Assembly: GCF_001421355.1 (NCBI RefSeq)
Contig: NZ_LMKC01000005.1
Coordinates: 135,001 to 199,000, forward strand
Origin: Sphingomonas sp. Leaf9
Lineage (GTDB): Bacteria; Pseudomonadota; Alphaproteobacteria; Sphingomonadales; Sphingomonadaceae
Reading direction: 5' to 3'
DNA length: 64,000 nt
The position numbers and the translations under genes were made by a program. Below are positions 1 to 8,914 of the stretch, in pieces; the stretch's first letter is position 1; each line of letters begins with the position of its first letter. The notes under the pieces are model-generated. The model did not search any database. It saw nothing but the letters and a program-made list of their open reading frames with translations, and was not told the origin of the DNA.

Positions 1-460
1 GCGAATACACGAACAAGACCAGCAGGTACCAGATCGAGATCGTCGGGTTGTCCGGCGTGTTCGACAACACCCGCCACAGCCCGGCCGGAATGCTGCCAAC
101 ACCTTCATGCACCTCGCCGAACTGCGCGGCCACGGCCTTGCCGACGATGATGACGAGGCCGAAAAACACGAACGGGACCAGCAGGCGATCCGCCCGCGAT
201 GCAACCAGCGACCGCCACGCCGCTCCGATACGGAGATGCGCGTTGGTCAGGAAGAAGACATAGCCGCTCAGATACAGGAAGAACGGCATGTGGAAGGTGT
301 AGATGATGTCGCGCGTCGTCGCGTACCACGCGGTTTCGCCGGGGGACGCCGCCTGCACGAGATGGCCATAGACCACCAGCAACATGCCCAGCCCCTTGGC
401 CACGTCGATATGCAGCAGTCGCTGGCGCGACTGGCGCGGTGCCGGATGCTCCTGTGCCAT
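1..460 (-). CDS. Acyltransferase 3 family protein (partial, runs off left edge)
   Basis: Membrane-bound acyltransferase of the acyltransferase-3 (OafA/YrhL/OpgC-like) family; such proteins O-acylate (often acetylate or succinylate) surface polysaccharides. About 153 N-terminal residues are visible, starting MAQEHPAPRQSRQRLLHIDV. The family hallmark near the N-terminus is present (LLHIDVAKGLGMLLVVYGH, with the conserved His of the first helix), followed by FHMPFFLYLSGYVFF, which matches the second conserved block of the family. At least three hydrophobic segments are seen. The start lies 10 bases after the stop of the polymerase-like gene, so it is the last visible gene of the exopolysaccharide operon. 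Likely role: decorating the exopolysaccharide repeat unit. The acyl group and substrate cannot be told. Confidence 0.85.
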   Translation of the reverse strand, partial: MAQEHPAPRQSRQRLLHIDVAKGLGMLLVVYGHLVQAASPGETAWYATTRDIIYTFHMPFFLYLSGYVFFLTNAHLRIGAAWRSLVASRADRLLVPFVFFGLVIIVGKAVAAQFGEVHEGVGSIPAGLWRVLSNTPDNPTISIWYLLVLFVYS

Positions 461-470
461 GCCCCGCCCC

Positions 471-1931
471 TTATCCTGGTTGCTGCTGGCGATAGCGCCG
501 CGACCAACCGTGGCGACGGACGGGCCGGGTGGTGTCCCAGTTCGTATCGACCAGCCACTGGTCCTCGCCACGCAGCGCCGCGACATACCGCGTGTGCATG
601 ATGAGGATGAACACGACCACGAACGACCAGCTTTCCTTGTCGGGGGCGAAGAACTGCGCCTCGGTGAAGTTCTGCACCACGCCAAAGAACCAGACCCCAG
701 CCCCCATCGACGCCAGCGGAAGGTCGCGATCGGATGCCGTCCAGAACCGGTAGAAGGGGAGGACGACCAGCGCGACCAGCGCCAGAATCAGACCAATGAT
801 GCCGGTGGTCAGCAAAATCTCGAAATAGCCCGAGTGCGAGTGTCCGACCGCCGCGACGACCTTGTTCACCCCCAACCGCAACATCGGCGACGCTTCACCG
901 ATCGCGTAGAACGAGCCGTAGCCCGATCCGAGCAGGAAATGGTCGCGGATGTACGGCATGATCGATGCCCAGATCGCCACCCGTCCCGACAGGGTCTCGT
1001 AATCCGAGAAATAGGCGTAAACGAGGTCCCAGTTCATGGCGACCAGCATACCTGCCGTGGCGACAAGCAGGATCAGCCCATACCAGAACAGAATACGCTT
1101 CGACGGATTACCCACCCGGCAGCGATACAATATGTACGAAAAGATCAGGCTGATGCCGACCCAGCCCAGCGACGTCTTGGAGTGGGTCTTCGCCAGCACT
1201 AGAACGGCGCCGAGACACAGGACGATGTCCAGCCAGTGTCGCCGACGCCAGCTGTGATGGAAAAAGATGATCGTCGCATAGGCCATGACCGCGCCGGTCA
1301 CGTTCTTGTGCCGAAAAATCCCTTTCCACGTCCCGATCAATTCCGGATCGAGCTCGTTTGCCGGGTGGACCGCAAACGAGAAAAGCGGGATCGACGACAG
1401 GCTGGCCGTGACGATAGACGCGACCACGGTCAATCCGAGAAAGATGTACATGATGCGTACCGTCTTTCGCGCGCCTAGAATCTCGATGGCGAATGCCATG
1501 CTGGCAAGCACGACGACCATGCCCAGCGAACGACGGATCGAGATGCCGGGATCGATCGCCCAAGTCGCGCTCAGCAGACACCACATGCAGGCAATCAGAT
1601 AAGCATATGAAATGGCATGCAGGTTCTTCAAGCCGCGCATGTAGAAGACGACGACCGTCACGACCCCGAAGAGAGCAAAATAGAAGAACTGCCGGAACGC
1701 GCTGCCAGCCTGCGCAGCCAGCACTTCGCCATCGAGATTCTCTGCCGCAGCATACGCATCGTTCGCCGGCATGTAGCGCAGATTGACGCAGATCATGTAG
1801 AACAGCGCGAGCAGCACGAACTGGAAGAACAGCTGCACCCGCCGGTCATAGCGCAGCATTTCGGTCGAACGGTGCCAGCTTCGCTGCGGCACAGGTGCCG
1901 GGAGCATCGTTTCGGGGATCGTCGTCGCCAT
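471..1931 (-). CDS. O-antigen polymerase/ligase-like membrane protein (Wzy type)
   Basis: 486-residue polytopic inner-membrane protein with around ten to twelve hydrophobic segments and a large periplasmic region in the second half. The part from about residue 200 to 370, with GTWKGIFRHKNVTGAVMAY and later LLGSGYGSF and GHSHSGYFEILLTTGIIG, matches the Wzy_C/O-antigen ligase family, in which this G-(Y/F)-G and H-(S/N)-x-(Y/F) region is typical. In a Wzx/Wzy system it would polymerise lipid-linked repeat units in the periplasm; a ligase role is possible but less likely given the adjacent Wza and Wzz homologues. It follows the flippase gene by 3 bases and is surely cotranscribed with it. Confidence 0.85.
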   Translation of the reverse strand: MATTIPETMLPAPVPQRSWHRSTEMLRYDRRVQLFFQFVLLALFYMICVNLRYMPANDAYAAAENLDGEVLAAQAGSAFRQFFYFALFGVVTVVVFYMRGLKNLHAISYAYLIACMWCLLSATWAIDPGISIRRSLGMVVVLASMAFAIEILGARKTVRIMYIFLGLTVVASIVTASLSSIPLFSFAVHPANELDPELIGTWKGIFRHKNVTGAVMAYATIIFFHHSWRRRHWLDIVLCLGAVLVLAKTHSKTSLGWVGISLIFSYILYRCRVGNPSKRILFWYGLILLVATAGMLVAMNWDLVYAYFSDYETLSGRVAIWASIMPYIRDHFLLGSGYGSFYAIGEASPMLRLGVNKVVAAVGHSHSGYFEILLTTGIIGLILALVALVVLPFYRFWTASDRDLPLASMGAGVWFFGVVQNFTEAQFFAPDKESWSFVVVFILIMHTRYVAALRGEDQWLVDTNWDTTRPVRRHGWSRRYRQQQPG

Positions 1932-1934
1932 GGC

Positions 1935-3386
1935 CTAAGCCTCCGCCCTGCGCCGGCTGACCAGCGCCATCATCGACAGTACCCAGCGCCGGTTCAGGAA
2001 CCAGCTGCTGCCAAGATATACCAGCCCCCCTGCGATACCGCCGGCCACGATCCGGATGAAGTGGTCGGTAATCGGCATCGCCACGAACAGGCCAACGGCC
2101 GCCGCAGCGGCGGTGGCCACCAGGGGGCGCAACCATTGCACATTATACTCGACGAACCCCGCGCCGGTCAGCGGCCGGATGACGCCTGCCCACAGCGCGA
2201 TCGCGAAGACCGCATAGAAGATGGTGATACCCACCGCGACACCCATCGCACCCCAATGCGCCGAAATCGCGGCGGTGATCGCCAGCGCCACCGCAACGCT
2301 CAGAGACTGGATCAGCGCGACCTTCGACTTGCCGGTGCCGTAGAGCAGGCTGCCCACCGGATTGCCCAGCGAACGGAACATGCCCCACAGCGCGAACATG
2401 CCGAGCAGGTCGGCGGCATCGCCCCAGCGCGGCCCCAGTGCGATCAGCGCGACGTCCTGGCGAAAGGCGGCGATGAAGCCGTAGATCGGGAAATTGATCG
2501 CCGAGGTCATCGCCAGCGTCGTCAGATAGACGTTGCGGATGCGCCCCTTGTCATGCTGCACCTCGGCCAGCAGCGGCGTGCCGACCCGCGTGATGATTGG
2601 ATTGGTCGCCATCATCACCTTCAGGCACAATTCGCGCGGCACCGAATAGATGCCGAGCATCGTGCTGCCGAGCAGCCGCCCGACGATCAGGATGTCGATC
2701 TGCACCGCGGCGGTATTGGCAAGGCTGGCGCCCAGCAGATACATGCCCGATCCCAGATACGGCCTGGCATCGGCGAAGCGGAAATAGGCGCGCAGGTGCC
2801 AGTCGTCCGACCGCGCGAAGATCCAGTAGAACAGGCTGTTGCCACCGCTCAGCAGCAGGATCGCCGCGACCAGCGCATAGACCCCCGCCCCGTTCCACGC
2901 GAGGATGATCGCTGCCAGCGTGCTGATCGCCGCCGAACACAGTTCGACGATGGCGATGGTGCGGAACTCCAGCCGCTTTTCGGCCAGCACCTTGATCTGT
3001 TGCCCCAACGCCAGGAACAGGAACGATAAGCCCGACAGCGCGAGCGGCAGCGCGGCGCGCGGATCACCCAGAAAACCGGCCAGTGCGGGCGACGCCGCCG
3101 CGACGATCCCGGCCAGCGCCGCGCCGATCGCGACGTTCAGCCAATACAGCGTGGTCAGCGCGCCGTCGGAGATTGTCCGGCTGTGGATGATGACCGAGCT
3201 GACGCCCAGATCGGCGAACAGCTGGACAAAGGCGGTGACGGTCAGCACCATCGCCATCAACCCGAAATCATGCTGGGTCAGCAGGCGGGCGAGGACGAAG
3301 ATCTGCAGCGTCTGCAACAGCACCCGCCCCGCCGTGGCAAAGCTGGTCCACCGCACCGCGGCGACGGCGCGACCCTTGATTGTCAT
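1935..3386 (-). CDS. Oligosaccharide flippase, MOP superfamily (Wzx-like)
   Basis: 483 residues, about 12 to 14 membrane segments, polysaccharide-biosynthesis (RfbX/Wzx) family. The N-terminus (MTIKGRAVAAVRWTSFATAG, then LLTQHDFGLMAMVL) is the usual Wzx opening, with an amphipathic start followed by a long run of helices. It would flip undecaprenyl-linked repeat units from the cytoplasmic to the periplasmic face. The start was chosen at 3386 because it makes an ATGA overlap with the stop of the glycosyltransferase gene upstream; the longer open frame upstream merely shadows that gene. It is the second flippase-like gene of this operon; the other lies at 4206-5477 and is only distantly similar. 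Confidence 0.85.
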   Translation of the reverse strand: MTIKGRAVAAVRWTSFATAGRVLLQTLQIFVLARLLTQHDFGLMAMVLTVTAFVQLFADLGVSSVIIHSRTISDGALTTLYWLNVAIGAALAGIVAAASPALAGFLGDPRAALPLALSGLSFLFLALGQQIKVLAEKRLEFRTIAIVELCSAAISTLAAIILAWNGAGVYALVAAILLLSGGNSLFYWIFARSDDWHLRAYFRFADARPYLGSGMYLLGASLANTAAVQIDILIVGRLLGSTMLGIYSVPRELCLKVMMATNPIITRVGTPLLAEVQHDKGRIRNVYLTTLAMTSAINFPIYGFIAAFRQDVALIALGPRWGDAADLLGMFALWGMFRSLGNPVGSLLYGTGKSKVALIQSLSVAVALAITAAISAHWGAMGVAVGITIFYAVFAIALWAGVIRPLTGAGFVEYNVQWLRPLVATAAAAAVGLFVAMPITDHFIRIVAGGIAGGLVYLGSSWFLNRRWVLSMMALVSRRRAEA

Positions 3387-4213
3387 CGGATATTCTCCGG
3401 CACGCCGTAAGCTTCGACGATCTGGGCGATCTGGCGGTCGTTGTTCGAGTCGTTGACGAAATTGACGTTCATCAGCGCGACTTCCTGCGACCCCGGCCAT
3501 TCGCGGAAGCGGCGGCGCGGGCCGACCCGGCGCACCGTCGCGCCCGACAGCCGCGCCATCCAGTTCAACCACACATCGTCGGTCGTCGGGCACAGTTCGA
3601 GCAACCGGTCGACCCGCGTAACGTCGGGATGAAAGATGCCCGGCGGATAGAGGATGCCGCCAATGCCGGTGCCGAAGAGATTGGGGCTGTCGCCCAGATC
3701 GGCGACCTGATGTTCCCAGTCGACGTAGGGGGCCAGGCCGTCGCCCTGCCGCTTCATGCGATGGGCGCGGGCGCACAGGATTTCGCGACGGTCGGCGCGC
3801 CAGTCGTCGACCAGATACCCCAGCCAGTCGGCGGGGTAGTAAACGTCGTCGTCGGCGGTGACGATGGCTGCGTCGGGATACGCCTCCAGTGCGGGGATGA
3901 TCTTCTTGTACGAGCGCAGATCGGGGGTGGTCCGGATCGTCAGCCCATGGGCCTCCAGCGCGCGTACCTCCGCCGGCAGCGCGTCGATATCGGCCGGGGC
4001 GATCCACAGCACCGTCGCATCGGCCTTCACCGCCTGCGACAGCAGGGTGGCAAGCGTGGGGGCCAGCGTGTCGAACCGCTTGGAATAGGAGGTCAGCGAC
4101 ACCACCAGCGGGAAAGGCAGGCCATGCGGCCGTTGCCGCACCGTGCGCAGCCGCACGAAGGCGTAGCGGCGCAGCGCCCCCAGATACAGGGTCTTGGCAA
4201 GAGCCTTAAGCAT
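3383..4213 (-). CDS. Glycosyltransferase (GT-A-like)
   Basis: 276 residues, cytoplasmic. The sequence VVSLTSYSKRF at about residues 37 to 47 is a nucleotide-sugar-binding start like that of GT-A enzymes; IVTADDDVYYP at 118 to 127 supplies a DxD-type metal and nucleotide-sugar motif (Asp121-123); ELCPTTDDVWLNW at 206 to 218 provides a likely catalytic acidic region. The overall form resembles small family-2-like transferases found in polysaccharide loci. It adds one sugar to the growing lipid-linked repeat unit; donor and acceptor are unknown. It overlaps the upstream flippase gene by 8 bases and the downstream flippase by 4, so translation is coupled. It is the only glycosyltransferase visible in the window, so others needed for a repeat unit must lie to the left or elsewhere. 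Confidence 0.75.
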   Translation of the reverse strand: MLKALAKTLYLGALRRYAFVRLRTVRQRPHGLPFPLVVSLTSYSKRFDTLAPTLATLLSQAVKADATVLWIAPADIDALPAEVRALEAHGLTIRTTPDLRSYKKIIPALEAYPDAAIVTADDDVYYPADWLGYLVDDWRADRREILCARAHRMKRQGDGLAPYVDWEHQVADLGDSPNLFGTGIGGILYPPGIFHPDVTRVDRLLELCPTTDDVWLNWMARLSGATVRRVGPRRRFREWPGSQEVALMNVNFVNDSNNDRQIAQIVEAYGVPENIR

Positions 4214-5477
4214 GGTTCCGTTCCCTCGATACCGTTTCCCGGCGGTCGCGGCGCCAGCGCCGCTCGGCCACCACGATGCCCCACATCATCACCATCTGCC
4301 CCAGCAGGATGCCGATCAGCGACCACGCGGCGGCAAGGCTGGTCAGCACCAGCACGACGCCGGCGATCGACACGCCGCATGCCACCATGCTGGCCGTCGC
4401 CAGCGCGCGAAACCGGTCGGCGGCCTGCAACAACACGCTCGACGGCGTCATCAGGCATTGCAGCAGCGCGATCACCCCGGTCAGCACCACCGCGATCTCG
4501 ACCGATTGCGCATCCAGCTTTGCCGGGACGACGGTGCCGGGCACCAGCCACAGCATTCCCGCCGCCAGCGCGATCGTGCCGGCCCATAGCAGCAGCAGGA
4601 CCAGCAGGAAATGGCGGCGCGACCGCTCGGCCGCATCGACGCGCCCGGCGCTCAGGTCGCGGGCCATGCGCGGACGTTCGGTCTGGGTCAGCGCGGTCAC
4701 GCAGACGTTGAGCGGGCGCAGGAAGAGTGCGGCGACGCTGAGCGGCGCGAACGCGTCCGGCCCCAGCATCGCCGTCACCAGATAGGCATGGCCATTGGTC
4801 GTCGCCTCGCTGGTCACGACACCGACCAGCGCCCAGCTCGCCTGATCGCGCCAGATCGGGCGATAGGCACCGAAGGACGCGATCCCGACCAGCTCGCCGA
4901 TCACCGAACCGAACGGCACCAGCGCGAGCAGCGATGCCACCACGAACCCGGCGGCGATATGCGCCAGCCCGCCGCCCAGCAGCAGCACGCCCCCGGCCCA
5001 CAGGCCCAGGATCGCGGCATAGAGCAGGTCGGACAGGGCCGCCCGCATCGGCTGGTCGGCGGCATAGGCATGGTTGCGCCCGAACCAGCGGATCAGCGCG
5101 AGGAACGCGGTCGCGCCAAAGCCCAGCCCGACCGGCAGCGAGGACGCACCGACGCCCATGACGATACCGACCAGCACGCCATAGCCAGCCGACAGCGCGA
5201 GATTGATCGCACGCAATGTCGGCAGGCCATCGGCGCTGTCACCCGCGCGGTGGGCAAGGATCGAATAGGGTGCGCAGACCAGCGCATTCGACAGGCCGAA
5301 GCCCAGCTGAATCAGGACGATCGCAAAGGCGAGCAATCCGACCCCACTGGCCGGCAGCCGGGCGATCGCCACCAGCTGGATCGCGAAATGCGCGACCGAG
5401 ACGAATGCCGACGAGCCGCTGACCAGCCCATAGCGGCGCAGCACATCAATCCAGGGGGGGGTGCGGCGCGGGTTCAT
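4206..5477 (-). CDS. MATE/MOP-type polysaccharide transporter-like membrane protein
   Basis: 423 residues, strongly hydrophobic, about 12 membrane segments. The N-terminal part (LVSGSSAFVSVAHFAIQLVA, then LPASGVGLLAFAIVLIQLGFGL) resembles the MOP flippase superfamily, but it is shorter and more divergent than the second flippase at 1935-3386. Role by context: translocation of lipid-linked intermediates for the exopolysaccharide. The C-terminus is basic (RRWRRDRRETVSRERNHA), as expected for a cytoplasmic end. Having two flippase-like genes in one operon is uncommon; one may act on a different intermediate or on a modified repeat unit. There is a 66-base gap to the BY-kinase-like gene upstream. 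Confidence 0.7.
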   Translation of the reverse strand: MNPRRTPPWIDVLRRYGLVSGSSAFVSVAHFAIQLVAIARLPASGVGLLAFAIVLIQLGFGLSNALVCAPYSILAHRAGDSADGLPTLRAINLALSAGYGVLVGIVMGVGASSLPVGLGFGATAFLALIRWFGRNHAYAADQPMRAALSDLLYAAILGLWAGGVLLLGGGLAHIAAGFVVASLLALVPFGSVIGELVGIASFGAYRPIWRDQASWALVGVVTSEATTNGHAYLVTAMLGPDAFAPLSVAALFLRPLNVCVTALTQTERPRMARDLSAGRVDAAERSRRHFLLVLLLLWAGTIALAAGMLWLVPGTVVPAKLDAQSVEIAVVLTGVIALLQCLMTPSSVLLQAADRFRALATASMVACGVSIAGVVLVLTSLAAAWSLIGILLGQMVMMWGIVVAERRWRRDRRETVSRERNHA

Positions 5478-5543
5478 GCGGGCGGGATCGTCATCGTCTT
5501 CCGACCGGGCGACATCGGGACGTCGCCCAGCCGGAACACCGGA

Positions 5544-6275
5544 TCAGACGAGGACCGACCCGGCGACGGGGATGCCGCGCTGGTCGAGGACGTCGACGAT
5601 GCGGCGGATGTCGGCGATCTTGGTCCGGTGCTTTTCCGCGACGATCACGACATTGTCGAACCCGGCAAGCAGGTTGCCCAGCGCCAGAACGCGGTCGCCC
5701 ATCGCCGGCAAGGCGACGATGATCTGGCGAACGCCCGGCATCGACCATTGTTCGACCTGATCGACCAATGCGCCGCGCTCCAGATGGCTCGCCTGCGATG
5801 CGGCATCGCTGCCCGCCGGCAGGACGAACAGGCCGGGGATCGCGGTCCGCTGAGCGGCGATTGGGGCATCGGGCGTGCGCAGGCTGTCGGCGAGGCCCGG
5901 TGACTCGGGCACGCGCAACAGCGATGCGATCGCCGGATCGGCAAGGCCGGCATCGACCAGGCCGGTGACGGTTCCCATCTGGGCGAACACCGTCGCCAGG
6001 TTCGCGCTCAGCACCGAAGGCGCATCGCCGGGCGAGACGCCGACGATGGCGGTCAGCGCGATGCGGGTGGCCATGCCCGTCTGCTCGCTGGTCCCCGCGA
6101 TCACCTTGGCCCGGATCGCGCGGATCTTGGCCACCATGTCGTCGTTGCGGAACGCCGCGACGACCAGCGGGTCGACGCGCTGGTCCCCCGGCTGCAACAG
6201 CGACCGGGCGTCGTCGTTACCCTGAACGGGCGTGTCCCCCGCCCCCTGGCGATGTACCGTCGATTTCAAACGCAT
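5544..6275 (-). CDS. Degenerate BY-kinase-like (CpsD/Wzc C-terminal) protein
   Basis: 243 residues, cytoplasmic, lying directly after the Wzz/GumC gene (20-base gap) exactly where Sphingomonas and other loci encode the separate ATPase half of a tyrosine autokinase. The fold-level pattern of BY-kinases is recognisable: a hydrophobic strand, a loop GVSPGDAPS at 79 to 87 followed by SANLATVFAQMG, then GLVDAGLADP. However the loop lacks the Lys and Thr/Ser of a Walker A (GxxPGxGKS/T in active members), the Walker B strand reads QIIVALPAMGD without the expected Asp, and the protein contains no tyrosine at all, so autophosphorylation on a Tyr cluster is impossible. It is probably a structural or regulatory partner of the co-polymerase. 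The start at 6275 (MRLKSTVHRQ) avoids the long overlap implied by upstream starts. Confidence 0.7.
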   Translation of the reverse strand: MRLKSTVHRQGAGDTPVQGNDDARSLLQPGDQRVDPLVVAAFRNDDMVAKIRAIRAKVIAGTSEQTGMATRIALTAIVGVSPGDAPSVLSANLATVFAQMGTVTGLVDAGLADPAIASLLRVPESPGLADSLRTPDAPIAAQRTAIPGLFVLPAGSDAASQASHLERGALVDQVEQWSMPGVRQIIVALPAMGDRVLALGNLLAGFDNVVIVAEKHRTKIADIRRIVDVLDQRGIPVAGSVLV

Positions 6276-6295
6276 AGGATGTACTTTCCCGAAGC

Positions 6296-7636
6296 TTAGG
6301 CGTGACGGAGCGCAAGGGCGGTGGAGGTGTCCGAGCTGCCGTCGGTGAAATCGGCCAGGACGTCGAGTTCGGTCGCCTTCGACAGCCCGCTGACCGAACG
6401 CGCCCGCGGCGATGCGATTTCGAGGAACAGCGCAAGGCCGCAACCCAGCACGCCACCGAACACCAGCCCGCCCAGCAGCCACAGCAGCACGTTCGGCTTG
6501 AACGGCAGCAGCGGTGCGACCGCACGGTCGAGGATCGTCGTGTTGGCGCGCGACACCTCACTCTTGAGCGCGGCATCGTTCAGCCGCTGGCGCACCGTTT
6601 CATAGGTCTGGCGCGCGGCATCGACGTCGCGCTGCAGCACCGACAGCTGGTCCTGCGTGCCCGACATGCGCAGCATGCGCGACTGCTGTTCGGCAAGGCG
6701 GCTGCGCAGGTCGGCCTCGCGCCGCACCGCTGCACCGCTGGCGGCCGACAGGGCGTTCGACTGGATACCGCGGGTTGCCGCCAGCTGGGCGCGCAGCGTC
6801 GCCACCTGGGCCTGCGCCGCGACCATCTCGGGATGGTTCGGGCCGAGCGTCCGGGCGAGTTCGGCGGCCTCGGCCGACTTGATCGCGACCTGCTGCTGCA
6901 GACCCTGCACCGACAGCGCGGCGTTGACCTCGGGCATGTTCGCGCCACCGGCCTTCGACCGTGCCTCGGCGGCGGCGGCCTCTGCGCTGGTCAGCTCGGC
7001 CGACAGGCTCTTCAGCTTTTCCGCCTCGACGTCCATGCGGTCGACGCCGATGATACCGTTGGCGCGCTGGAAATCGGTCAGGCGACGCTGGGCCGCCTCG
7101 AACCGCTCGCGGACTTCCGCCGTCCGCTGATCGTACCAGCGGGCGTTGACGCGGGCCGGGTTGACGCGCAGCTCGACCTGCTTGGCGAGGAAGGTGTCGG
7201 CGAACAGGTTCGCGACCCGTGCGGCCGTTTCCGGATCGCGGTCGATGAAGCCGATCGTGATCACGTTGCTCTGGCGATCGGTATCGACGGTCAGGTTCTT
7301 CGCGATCTCTTCGCGAACGCGCTGCACCTCGACCGGATCATTCGGCTTTTCGTTCAGACCGGACTTCGCCGCCACTTCGGACAGGACCAGTTCGCTGCGC
7401 AGCACGCTGACCTGCGTGCCGATGATCGAATCAATCACGGCGGCGCTTTGCTGCTGGTCCTTTTCCGACTGGTCGGTCTGGGCAAGGTCGACCAGCAGCG
7501 ACGAGGTCGCGCGGTACTGGCGCGGCTGGATCAGCGCCAGCGTCGCGGCCAGCGCGAACACCACCCCGCCGACCAACAGGATCAGCAGCAGCCGGGTTCG
7601 TACGACCTGCCAGAGATCGGCTAAGTTGAAGCTCAT
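6296..7636 (-). CDS. Wzz/GumC-family polysaccharide co-polymerase
   Basis: 446 residues, inner-membrane protein with the classical PCP layout: an N-terminal Wzz domain with a first membrane helix (LLLILLVGGVVFALAATLALI, about residues 17 to 37), a long periplasmic coiled-coil section (about 150 to 370, rich in Ala, Glu, Gln, Arg), and a second helix near the C-terminus (VLLWLLGGLVFGGVLGCGLALF) preceded by a Pro-rich motif. It sets chain length and links the polymerase to the outer-membrane exporter. The kinase half is not fused but encoded by the next gene, as in sphingan (gellan) loci. The start MSFNLADLWQVVRTR at 7636 was chosen as the family-typical N-terminus; upstream in-frame codons overlap the neighbouring gene. 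Confidence 0.9.
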   Translation of the reverse strand: MSFNLADLWQVVRTRLLLILLVGGVVFALAATLALIQPRQYRATSSLLVDLAQTDQSEKDQQQSAAVIDSIIGTQVSVLRSELVLSEVAAKSGLNEKPNDPVEVQRVREEIAKNLTVDTDRQSNVITIGFIDRDPETAARVANLFADTFLAKQVELRVNPARVNARWYDQRTAEVRERFEAAQRRLTDFQRANGIIGVDRMDVEAEKLKSLSAELTSAEAAAAEARSKAGGANMPEVNAALSVQGLQQQVAIKSAEAAELARTLGPNHPEMVAAQAQVATLRAQLAATRGIQSNALSAASGAAVRREADLRSRLAEQQSRMLRMSGTQDQLSVLQRDVDAARQTYETVRQRLNDAALKSEVSRANTTILDRAVAPLLPFKPNVLLWLLGGLVFGGVLGCGLALFLEIASPRARSVSGLSKATELDVLADFTDGSSDTSTALALRHA

Positions 7637-7673
7637 TTCGTCACACCTTTCCGGGGGCAGGCCCCGTCCCCGA

Positions 7674-8885
7674 TCACTGCCCGCCGAACCGGCGCGCCCC
7701 GACCCCATGTTCGATCATCAATCCCAGGAACTGCGGCGCCAGGCTGTCGCGGAACATCACCGCGCCATGCGCCATCGTCACCAGCGCCGGGTCCACCTGC
7801 ACCATCGCGCGGCCAAGCGAAGCATCCGCTGACTCACCCGCGCCCAGCGTCGCATGTTCGACCAGCCGCAGCAGATCGTCGTTGACCCCCGGCTCACCGA
7901 CGGCCCGCGCGAAAATGCGATGGTCGTTGCCGCTGATGTCGGCCCAGGCCCCGAATGCGGACTGGAACCCGCGCATCACATCGGCCATCTCGATCCGGTC
8001 GCTGCCCCGCGCGTTGGCGACCAGCGCCGATTCCACCCCGAACAGGCGGGCATGATAGGGCGAGCCATAGGCCGAATGCACGATCGCCGCCGCCGCGTCG
8101 GGCGCAAAGGTCATGCCGCTCTTGCCCGCACAGGTCTCCAGCAGGCTGCGCAGGTCGTCGGCCGCGATCGGCCCGACCGGCACGACCAGCATATGCCGCC
8201 GCAGCGACGGATGACCGCTGATCAGGTCGTCGACATTCGCCGCGATGCCGACGATCACGACCTGCACGCGCGCATGCATGTCGCTCAGCAGCTTCATCAG
8301 CGCGGCGACTTCGGACTGGACCGCCGGATCGTCGATCCGGTCGAATTCGTCGAGGACGAGGACGGTCGACTGCCGCACCTCTCCCAGGGCCGTTGCCAGC
8401 TCGCGCGGGCCGAACGGCGTCGTCTCCAGCGCGGCCAGCCGCTGCATCAGCGCGGTATCGCGGCCGGTGCCGGGCAACGATTCGAGGAACGGGCGGAACA
8501 GATCGGTGAAGCCGATATTGCCGCTGGTGGATTCGTACAGGACGACCTGGCCCACTTCGTCGGCGAAGTCGCCGAACACGCGGACCAGCGACGTCTTGCC
8601 CGACCCGCGCGCGCCGAACACGACGACGTGCTTGCGTTCCCACACCACGCCGCGCACCATCCGGTCGACTTCTTCCGTCCGGCCCGACAGGCCGAAGCGG
8701 TCCTCGACCGGCAACGCCGCTGCGAAGCCGCGATGGATGCGCAGCCGACGATCGGGCTGTTCGACCGGCGCGGCAGGCACCGCCGCCGGCGGATACGGCA
8801 CGACGCGTTCGATCCGCAACGTGCCGCTGCCGGGCGGATCGATCAGCCGCGCGAACATGGCCTTCAAACTGGCGAACACGCCCAT
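7674..8885 (-). CDS. ORC/AAA-like ATPase within the exopolysaccharide export operon
   Basis: 403 residues, no membrane segment. A P-loop NTPase domain starts near residue 60: SGRTEEVDRMVRGV, Walker A GARGSGKTS at 91 to 99, Walker B VLVLDE at 175 to 180, then FDRIDD and a probable sensor-type strand VVIVGIAANVDDL. This order resembles ORC1/Cdc6-like and ExeA-like AAA ATPases. The C-terminal third is helical and unassigned. It lies between the exporter and co-polymerase genes, so it probably assists assembly or control of the export machine. ATPases are a known part of XrtA/exosortase-type exopolysaccharide loci (ExeA-like), but this one is a different subtype and no exosortase is in the window. 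Exact function unknown. Confidence 0.7.
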   Translation of the reverse strand: MGVFASLKAMFARLIDPPGSGTLRIERVVPYPPAAVPAAPVEQPDRRLRIHRGFAAALPVEDRFGLSGRTEEVDRMVRGVVWERKHVVVFGARGSGKTSLVRVFGDFADEVGQVVLYESTSGNIGFTDLFRPFLESLPGTGRDTALMQRLAALETTPFGPRELATALGEVRQSTVLVLDEFDRIDDPAVQSEVAALMKLLSDMHARVQVVIVGIAANVDDLISGHPSLRRHMLVVPVGPIAADDLRSLLETCAGKSGMTFAPDAAAAIVHSAYGSPYHARLFGVESALVANARGSDRIEMADVMRGFQSAFGAWADISGNDHRIFARAVGEPGVNDDLLRLVEHATLGAGESADASLGRAMVQVDPALVTMAHGAVMFRDSLAPQFLGLMIEHGVGARRFGGQ

Positions 8886-8914
8886 GCGAAATTCCCTTTA
8901 GAGACCGGTCGCGA

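Noticed and set aside
1617..3029. 470-codon plus-strand frame over the polymerase and flippase genes
   Set aside because: Arg/Gln/His-rich product typical of antisense frames in high-GC DNA; the minus-strand genes have clear membrane-protein patterns.
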